Origin: an uncultured Clostridia bacterium
Lineage (GTDB): Bacteria > Bacillota > Clostridia > Christensenellales > Borkfalkiaceae
DNA length: 37,501 nucleotides
Assembly (NCBI GenBank): GCA_944367415.1
Contig: CALVWN010000036.1
Span: 1 to 37,501, forward strand
Reading direction: 5' to 3'
Positions 32,616 to 37,501 of this stretch are shown one piece after another. Within the stretch, counting starts at the first letter, position 1, and each line of letters starts with the position of its first letter. Made by a program: the position numbers and the translations under genes. The notes under the pieces are model-generated. The model was not told the origin of the DNA. It was given only the letters and a program-made list of their open reading frames with translations, and searched no databases.

Positions 32616-33449
32616 TTACAGATTGAGGAAATCTTTGCGGTATTTGACGCCGAACAGCTCGACGAGCTTGACCATATCCTCGTCCTTTATGGTGTTCTTC
32701 CTCGGAAGATGCGCCGTGAGCATATAGATCTGCGCGGCTTTTTCCACCGTCTCGATGAGTCCGAAGGTCTCGTCCATCGTCTTGCCCGCGCCGTAGATGC
32801 CGTGCATCGCCCAGATGACGAGGCGGAACTCCTCCATCTTCTTTGCCGTCGCCTTGCCGATCTCCGACGTGCCGCACAGCATCCAGGGAAGCACGCCCAC
32901 GCCGTCGGGGAAGACCACGATGCACTCCGTGCACATCTCCCAGAGGGTGTGCGTGAACTTCTTCTCGTCCAGCTCGTGCACATAGTTCATCGCAAGCGTG
33001 TTGGTCGGGTGCGAATGCATGACGACGCGGTTCTCGGGGTCGACCTTGAGGCGAGCCATGTGGCTCATCATATGTGCGGGGAACTCCGACGTCGGCCTGC
33101 CGCCGTCCTTAAAGCCCCAAAGAAGCTCCGCGTTCTTGCCGCCCTTGCCGATGCGCACGATGCCGAGGTTGGTCTCGGGATCCTTTTCGACGTTCTTGAA
33201 ATACTTGCCCGTTCCCGTAACGATGAAGATCCTGCCCTCGAGCGGGGAGGCGTCGAAGTCCTCCTCGTTGACGCCCATGAAGGGAATGGTGCGGATGACC
33301 TTGCCGAGGTCGAGATACTCCGCGACTTCCTCCGTCTTGAGCAGATAGCTGATGTTGCCGCCGTTGCGCTCGTCCCAGCCGAGACGGTACATATTTGCCG
33401 TCGTGTCACACATCTCGCGCACAAAGGGCGCCGTCATGATATCCTTCAT
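32616..33449 (-). CDS. rhaD: L-rhamnulose-1-phosphate aldolase
   Basis: Class II zinc aldolase splitting L-rhamnulose-1-phosphate into DHAP and L-lactaldehyde. 277 residues. It shows LGWDERNGGNISYLL, phosphate-binding IVTGTGKYFKNV, catalytic Glu in TSEFPAHMMSH, zinc ligands HSH in VVMHSHPTN and the third His in WAMHGIYGAGKTMDETFGL, and FPDGVGVLPWM. The ATG overlaps the rhaA stop (ATGA), with ribosome-binding sequence GGAGAG inside the end of rhaA. All expected catalytic residues are present. Confidence 0.95.
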   Translation of the reverse strand: MKDIMTAPFVREMCDTTANMYRLGWDERNGGNISYLLKTEEVAEYLDLGKVIRTIPFMGVNEEDFDASPLEGRIFIVTGTGKYFKNVEKDPETNLGIVRIGKGGKNAELLWGFKDGGRPTSEFPAHMMSHMARLKVDPENRVVMHSHPTNTLAMNYVHELDEKKFTHTLWEMCTECIVVFPDGVGVLPWMLCGTSEIGKATAKKMEEFRLVIWAMHGIYGAGKTMDETFGLIETVEKAAQIYMLTAHLPRKNTIKDEDMVKLVELFGVKYRKDFLNL

Positions 33450-34687
33450 TTTCTCTCCTCCAGAATCTTCTTTTCATAGTTCATGATGGGGTCAAAGTCA
33501 TTCTCCTCCAGCCCGTTGCGCCGCAGGTACTCCTCCCAGACGTCGCCGAAGGGCAGCATCTTGACGCGCTCCTGCAGGTACATGAGGCGGGTGAACTCCC
33601 CCTTCTCCTGCACTTCTTTCATCGCCGCGTTGGGCAGAAGCAGCGCATACAAAAGCCCCTTCTCGACGGAGCGCTGCCCCGTCACCCACGCAAACACGCG
33701 GTTGATGGAGGCGTCGAAGTAGTCGAGCGCGATCTTGACCTTGCCGAGCGCGTCGTTGCGGACGACCTCCTTCATGATCTCCTTGAGTTCATCCTCGAAG
33801 ATGACGACGTGGTCGCTGTCCCAGCGCACGGGGCGGGAGACGTGCAGCGCCACCTTGTCGTAGAAGGCGAGCATGGCGGGGATCTTGTCGGAGACCACCT
33901 CGGTCGGGTGATAGTGCCCGTTGTCGAGCAGCGAGCAGATGCCGCGCGTCGCCGCATAGTTCTGACAGAATTCGCTCGGACCGACCGTGTAGCTCTCCAC
34001 GCCGATGCCGAACACCTTGCTCTCGACGGCGGGGATCACCCACTCCTTGTCATAGTTTTCGAGGATCTCGTCGAGCGACTGCTTGTAGCGCAGGCGGGGC
34101 GAGAGACGGTCGGCGGGAATGTCCTTATAGCCGTCGGGGATCCAGATGTTGACGAGGCAGAGGCTGTTCATCTCCTTTGCAAGATACGCGGCGATCTCCA
34201 TGCTGCGCTTGCCGTGCTCCACCCAGAACTTTCTCGTCGCCTCGTCGGGCGAGGAGAGCGTCAGCCCGTCCTTCATCTTCGGGTGCGCGAAGAAGGTCGG
34301 GTTGAAGTCGATGCCCTCGATGCCGTGTTCCTTTGCGAACTTCACCCAGGGTGCGAAGTGCTCGGGGCGGTAGGCGTCGCGGTCGATCTTGCCCTTCTCA
34401 TCGCCGAGGAAGGCGTAGCTCGCATGGATGTTGATGCGCTTGGTGCCGGGCATCAGCGAGAGCGCATAGGCATAATCCGCCATCAGCTCTTCGGGCGTGC
34501 GCGCACGGCCGGGGTAATTGCCCGTCGTCTGGATGCCGCCCGAGAGGCTCTCGGCGCCCTCGAACCCGAGCACGTCGTCTCCCTGCCAGCAGTGCACGGA
34601 GATCGGCACGCGCTGCAGCGTCGCGAGCGCCGCTTCGGTGTCGATGCCGAGGCCGGCGTACGCCTTCTTTGCTTCCTGATAACTCAT
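33446..34687 (-). CDS. rhaA: L-rhamnose isomerase
   Basis: Interconverts L-rhamnose and L-rhamnulose; TIM-barrel with two divalent metals. 413 residues. The family block PISVHCWQGDDVLGFEG near the N-terminus is followed by GGIQTTGNYPGRARTPEEL, INIHASYAF, the metal-site segments VESKVFGIGVESYTVGPSEF, LLDNGHYHPTEVVSDK and ALDYFDASINRV. The ATG at 34685-34687 has GGAGG upstream at a good distance; a start seven codons earlier overlaps that site. It lies between rhaB (52 bases upstream) and rhaD (overlap). Confidence 0.96.
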   Translation of the reverse strand: MSYQEAKKAYAGLGIDTEAALATLQRVPISVHCWQGDDVLGFEGAESLSGGIQTTGNYPGRARTPEELMADYAYALSLMPGTKRINIHASYAFLGDEKGKIDRDAYRPEHFAPWVKFAKEHGIEGIDFNPTFFAHPKMKDGLTLSSPDEATRKFWVEHGKRSMEIAAYLAKEMNSLCLVNIWIPDGYKDIPADRLSPRLRYKQSLDEILENYDKEWVIPAVESKVFGIGVESYTVGPSEFCQNYAATRGICSLLDNGHYHPTEVVSDKIPAMLAFYDKVALHVSRPVRWDSDHVVIFEDELKEIMKEVVRNDALGKVKIALDYFDASINRVFAWVTGQRSVEKGLLYALLLPNAAMKEVQEKGEFTRLMYLQERVKMLPFGDVWEEYLRRNGLEENDFDPIMNYEKKILEERK

Positions 34688-34739
34688 GATCTTACCTCCA
34701 CTTGTCATATTGATGGTTTTTATCGTTTTATTCGGTCGT

Positions 34740-36038
34740 TCAGCGGCGCGCCTGCACGCTCAGATTTCCGAGCGCCGTCGCCTCGATGGGCAGCGCCACC
34801 ACGCGGATCCCGCAGAGCGAATAGGTCAGCTCGTTGAGATAGCTGTTCTTGGCGCCGCCGCCCACGATGTAGAGTGTCTCGAAACGCTTGTCCATACAGG
34901 TGCTGAGTTCGGTGAGCGCGAGGCGATAGCTCGTCGCGAGGCTGCGATAGGCGCAGCGGAAGAAATCGCCGATCGTCACGGGGCGCTTGTCCGCGTCGAA
35001 CCAGCTCTCGAACGCCGCCTTCATGCTCTCGGGCGCGAGGAAACGCGCGTCGTCGGCGTCCACGATGCCCGCAAAGGCGCTCTCCTGCGCCGCGTGCATG
35101 ACGTCGTCATAGGACATCTCGGGGCACAGCTCCTTCTTGAGCGACTGGATGAGCCACATTCCCATGATGTTTTTCTGAAAACGGACGTATCCCACGCCGC
35201 CCTCGTTGGAGAAGTTCGCCCTGCGCGCGGCGTCCGTGCAGATGGCGTGCGGCGATTTGGCACCGAGCAGCGACCACGTGCCGCTCGAAAGGTAAGCGCC
35301 CTCCGTCATGGGAATGCCCTCCACGGCGCTCGCCGTGTCGTGCGAGGCGCAGAACACCACCTGCGTGTCGCCCCCCACTTCCGCCGCGATCTCGGGCAGG
35401 AGCGAGCCGAGCGCGCTCCCGGGCGCCGTGAGCTTGCAGAAGAGCTGCTGCGGCAGTCCCAGCGCGCCGATGAGTTCGCGGTCATACTCTCCCGTCGCGG
35501 CGTTGACAAGCCCCGTCGTCGTCGCATTGGTATATTCGTGCGCCTTGACTCCCGTCAGACGCCAGGAGAGATACTCGGGGATCATGAGAAAATCGGTCAC
35601 CCCTTCCAGCCGGCCGCGCACAAGATCGTCCGACAGCTGATAGACGGTATTGAAGGGCTGGAACTGAATGCCCGTGTGCGCATACAGCGTCTCGAAAGGC
35701 ACCTTGCGATGCACCTCGCCGATGACGCTCTGCGTACGGTCGTCGCGGTAGGCGTAGCAGGGCAGCACCTCGCGCGTTCCCCGCAAAAGAACATAGTCGA
35801 CCGCCCAGGTGTCGATGGCGAGACTCTCGATGTGCGGGTATTTGGCGAACGCCGCCCTGATCCCCGCCTTGACGTTTTCAAACAGCGCGGCGATATCCCA
35901 GACGAGATGCCCGTCCTGCCGCACGACGCCGTTGGGGAAACGGAACACTTCCTCGGTGCGCATCGCACCGTTTTCCTTCCAGCCGACAATGTGGCGTCCG
36001 CTCGACGCGCCGATATCGATCGCCAGGTAATATTTCAT
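34740..36038 (-). CDS. rhaB: L-rhamnulokinase
   Basis: FGGY-family kinase phosphorylating L-rhamnulose at O1. 432 residues. Phosphate-1 loop AIDIGASSGRHIVG, DTWAVDYVLL, PFNTVYQLSDD, CASHDTASAVEGIP, SSGTWSLLG, and adenosine loop IVGGGAKNSYLNEL are as in RhaB. The ATG at 36036-36038 has AAGGAG 9 bases upstream; an ATG three codons earlier directly abuts that AAGGAG and is less likely. It is the first gene of the catabolic operon rhaB-rhaA-rhaD(-fucO), divergent from the AraC regulator. No rhamnose transporter or mutarotase (rhaM) is in view. Confidence 0.95.
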   Translation of the reverse strand: MKYYLAIDIGASSGRHIVGWKENGAMRTEEVFRFPNGVVRQDGHLVWDIAALFENVKAGIRAAFAKYPHIESLAIDTWAVDYVLLRGTREVLPCYAYRDDRTQSVIGEVHRKVPFETLYAHTGIQFQPFNTVYQLSDDLVRGRLEGVTDFLMIPEYLSWRLTGVKAHEYTNATTTGLVNAATGEYDRELIGALGLPQQLFCKLTAPGSALGSLLPEIAAEVGGDTQVVFCASHDTASAVEGIPMTEGAYLSSGTWSLLGAKSPHAICTDAARRANFSNEGGVGYVRFQKNIMGMWLIQSLKKELCPEMSYDDVMHAAQESAFAGIVDADDARFLAPESMKAAFESWFDADKRPVTIGDFFRCAYRSLATSYRLALTELSTCMDKRFETLYIVGGGAKNSYLNELTYSLCGIRVVALPIEATALGNLSVQARR

Positions 36039-36071
36039 ATCCTTCATCTCCTTTTCCCTCTCTTCAAACGT

Positions 36072-36099
36072 ATTATATCACACCTTGAAAATAAAACAA
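36072..36099 (-). promoter_or_regulatory. Promoter of the rhaBAD operon
   Basis: Minus strand: weak -35 TTGTTT (36094-36099), 16-base spacer, perfect -10 TATAAT (36072-36077). The poor -35 is expected for an activator-dependent promoter. Confidence 0.65.
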
Positions 36100-36120
36100 G
36101 GACGTTATTTTTGAAAAATA
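36085..36120. promoter_or_regulatory. Candidate operator between rhaB and the AraC gene
   Basis: Direct repeat TTGAAAATA (36085-36093) and TTGAAAAATA (36111-36120), 26 bases apart; also an inverted repeat AAAATAA/TTATTTT (36088-36094, 36105-36111) and palindrome ATTTTTGAAAAAT (36107-36119). AraC-family activators usually bind direct half-sites overlapping a weak -35, as here. Confidence 0.45.
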
Positions 36121-36130
36121 CTGTCCTGAC

Positions 36131-36159
36131 TTGACTTTTTTCTCCTTTTGTGCTATCCT
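36131..36159 (+). promoter_or_regulatory. Sigma-A promoter of the AraC-family gene
   Basis: TTGACT (36131-36136), 17-base spacer, TATCCT (36154-36159); only ATCCGC separates the -10 from the ATG, predicting a leaderless mRNA. Confidence 0.7.
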
Positions 36160-36165
36160 ATCCGC

Positions 36166-37113
36166 ATGGACAGCACCATCATTGAACGCCTGACAAGGCT
36201 CACCGACGAGGAGCGCGACATCCTGCGCGGCAAAGCGGTACGCAAGGGCGACTACACCGTCTCCGAGCGGTTCATCGTCGACAGCGCAAAACTCCTGGAG
36301 GGGAAGGAGCTGGATCTGCGCCTGCACACCCGCTTTATCGACTTTCCCGAACACGGACATGACTACATGGAATTCATGTATGTGTATGCGGGCAGCATCT
36401 CCCACGTCATCGGCAGGGAGACGCTCACGCTCGAGCGCGGCGACATCCTCTTTCTCAACCGCCACGCGCGCCACTCCGTCAGACGGGCGGGCGAGACGGA
36501 CATCGGCATCAACTTCATCCTCTCCAACCCCTTTTTGCAGGTGGTCTTTCAACAGGTCAAAAACAACCCCGTGATGAGCGAGTTTCTCACGCACAATTTC
36601 GACGACCGCGGCGAAGGCGAATATCTGCTGTTCCGCACCAAGGACAACTTCCCCATCCGCAATCTGATGGACAACCTCATTTTCGCCATCGTCAACCGCT
36701 CGCAGGAAGTGTACGCCGGACTTGTCACACTGCTCTTTTCCTATCTCGCATACTACCGCGACACGCTCGTCAACACCCTGCGCGACACCTCTCCCGATGC
36801 GAAGCTGCGGCGCGCCGTGCTCGATTACCTCGAGCGGCACTATCCGGACGCCACCCTCGGCGAACTTGCGCGGACGCTCGGTTATGCGCCCGCCTATCTC
36901 TCGCGCCGCATCCGCGACGCGACGGGCAAGTCCTTCCGACAGCTGCTGCAGGAGGAGCGCATCCAGGCAGCGGGCAAACTGCTGCACACGTCCTCGCTCG
37001 ATATCGAAGAGATCGCCCGCGCCGTCGGCTATGAAAATCAGAGCCACTTCTACCGCATCTTTTCCAAGACATACGGCATGACGCCGCACAAATACCGCAA
37101 AACCGCCGAATGA
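36166..37113 (+). CDS. AraC-family regulator, probable rhamnose operon activator
   Basis: 315 residues. N-terminal cupin-type sensing domain (residues ~45-140: FPEHGHDYMEFMYVYAGSIS, ETLTLERGDILFLNRHARHS), helical linker, then a C-terminal double helix-turn-helix (residues ~215-310: DATLGELARTLGYAPAYLSR and IEEIARAVGYENQSHFYRIF, ending GMTPHKYRKT). Divergent placement next to rhaB implies it senses L-rhamnose and activates rhaBAD, like RhaS/RhaR, although overall similarity to those cannot be judged here. The frame extends six codons upstream, but that ATG lies upstream of the -10; the ATG at 36166 has no Shine-Dalgarno and is probably leaderless. Confidence 0.88.
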   Translation: MDSTIIERLTRLTDEERDILRGKAVRKGDYTVSERFIVDSAKLLEGKELDLRLHTRFIDFPEHGHDYMEFMYVYAGSISHVIGRETLTLERGDILFLNRHARHSVRRAGETDIGINFILSNPFLQVVFQQVKNNPVMSEFLTHNFDDRGEGEYLLFRTKDNFPIRNLMDNLIFAIVNRSQEVYAGLVTLLFSYLAYYRDTLVNTLRDTSPDAKLRRAVLDYLERHYPDATLGELARTLGYAPAYLSRRIRDATGKSFRQLLQEERIQAAGKLLHTSSLDIEEIARAVGYENQSHFYRIFSKTYGMTPHKYRKTAE

Positions 37114-37117
37114 ACGC

Positions 37118-37145
37118 CGCCCCCGCACGGGGGCGCGCACTTTTT
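37118..37145 (+). terminator. Intrinsic terminator of the AraC-family gene
   Basis: Arms CGCCCCC (37118-37124) and GGGGGCG (37129-37135), loop GCAC, then CGCACTTTTT. Confidence 0.75.
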
Positions 37146-37176
37146 GCAGAAACTGCATTCGCCGCCCCGAAAACTC

Positions 37177-37205
37177 TTGCTTTTTTCGCCCGGATGGTGT
37201 AAGAT
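37177..37205 (+). promoter_or_regulatory. Promoter reading into the 161-base repeat array
   Basis: TTGCTT (37177-37182), 17-base spacer, TAAGAT (37200-37205). It lies after the AraC terminator with no gene downstream in the window, so the repeats are probably transcribed on their own. Confidence 0.5.
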
Positions 37206-37246
37206 AAACATACTGCACCGGCTTCCCGCCTCTGTAATTCAAAATC

Positions 37247-37501
37247 ATACGCTTCCGTAGTTAAATGGATATAACAGCCCGCACCTTTCGGGCCGTTGTG
37301 CGTTCGCGCGAGGGCTTTGCACGCTGCTCTGCCGAGTGGGCCCCTTTCAGGGGTTTCGGCAGATACCTGCTACAAGCCATAGGCTTGTCGGCGGGAATAC
37401 AAATTGGATACGCTTCCGGAGTTAAATGGATATAACAGCCCGCACCTTTCGGGCCGTTGTGCGTTCGCGCGAGGGCTTTGCACGCTGCTCTGCCGAGTGG
37501 G
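37247..37501 (+). repeat. 161-base tandem repeat with tRNA-like and hairpin segments (continues past window)
   Basis: Unit 1 is 37247-37407; unit 2 starts at 37408 and runs off the end. The 94 overlapping bases differ at one position (T37258/G37419). Each unit opens with a tRNA-Arg-like 5' part and then has a two-part hairpin (TCTGCCGA 37328-37335 with TCGGCAGA 37356-37363, enclosing CCCCT/AGGGG) and ACAAGCC/GGCTTGT (37372-37388). The stretch 37146-37246 holds only a promoter. No recognised family. Confidence 0.85.
37251..37306 (+). other. Truncated tRNA-Arg(CCU)-like sequence within the repeat
   Basis: Follows tRNA geometry: acceptor-like GCTTCCG, TA, D-stem GTTA/TAAC around loop AATGGATA (with GG), A26, anticodon-type stem GCCCG/CGGGC with 7-base loop CACCTTT (CCT at anticodon positions, but A not U at 33), four variable bases, GTGCG and TTCG. 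It then departs: no 3' T-stem, no CGGAAGC and no CCA. It is not a working tRNA gene. A second copy starts at 37412. Confidence 0.5.

Noticed and set aside
31305-33479. 724-codon plus-strand open frame
   Set aside because: Antisense to fucO and rhaD, which are unmistakable on the minus strand.
37251-37340. Functional tRNA-Arg gene
   Set aside because: The 3' T-stem, acceptor 3' strand and U33 are missing, so it cannot form a normal tRNA.
37265-37435. 56-codon ORF inside the tandem repeat (MDITARTFRAVVRSREGF onwards)
   Set aside because: No Shine-Dalgarno. The 161-base period is not divisible by three, so copies do not keep the frame, and the ORF ends as soon as it enters the next unit.
37247-37501. 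CRISPR array
   Set aside because: The repeated unit is 161 bases and contiguous; there are no short repeats with unique spacers and no cas genes.

Overview
The window looks like a GC-rich member of the Bacillota, probably an anaerobic spore-forming Clostridia lineage. It carries spoIVA and spoVAC, a full-length pyruvate:ferredoxin oxidoreductase, an ECF transporter core next to truA, Mini-RNase III next to rlmB, and sigma-A promoters with 16-18 base spacers. No species is assigned.

Layout. 1-1009 (minus): rlmB (cut by the window edge) and mrnC. 1156-2670 (plus): aldo/keto reductase and nitroreductase. 2716-6842 (minus): a UDP-GlcNAc precursor operon in the order glmU-like, glmM, glmS; the glmU-like protein keeps the acetyltransferase half but has a shrunken nucleotidyltransferase half. 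6906-8389 (minus): glycerol kinase broken by a one-base frameshift. 8442-11512 (minus): aconitase-family hydratase overlapping a macrodomain ADP-ribosylhydrolase. 11707-12306 (plus): small two-TM protein. 12334-15332 (minus): mnmE, a LysR regulator and an SDR. 15493-19762 (minus): ecfA1-ecfA2-ecfT-truA and a membrane protein. 19974-21713 (plus): LRR lipoprotein. 21889-25425 (plus): PFOR.

25523-28840 (minus) is an island that becomes strongly AT-rich. It holds a 5'-truncated Rhs/YD-repeat core remnant followed by five small unrecognised genes in the same direction, an arrangement expected of a decayed polymorphic-toxin locus with orphan immunity genes. 28918-31275 (minus) holds a DUF1858 protein, spoVAC and spoIVA; spoIVA has a near-perfect sigma-E promoter and spoVAC a sigma-G-like one.

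31401-36038 (minus) is an L-rhamnose catabolic cluster (rhaB, rhaA, rhaD, and fucO with its own promoter). A divergent AraC-type regulator lies at 36166-37113. The enzymes would convert L-rhamnose to DHAP and lactaldehyde, and lactaldehyde to 1,2-propanediol. The last ~390 bases contain no credible gene but a promoter reading into a 161-base tandem repeat. Each repeat begins with a sequence that folds like the first ~57 nucleotides of a tRNA-Arg(CCU) and continues with strong hairpins; this is the most unexplained element here.

A recurrent theme is promoters whose -10 box ends only 6-7 bases before the start codon (mrnC, glmU-like, the 11707 gene, the AraC gene). This predicts leaderless mRNAs in a genome where most other genes have clear Shine-Dalgarno sites.
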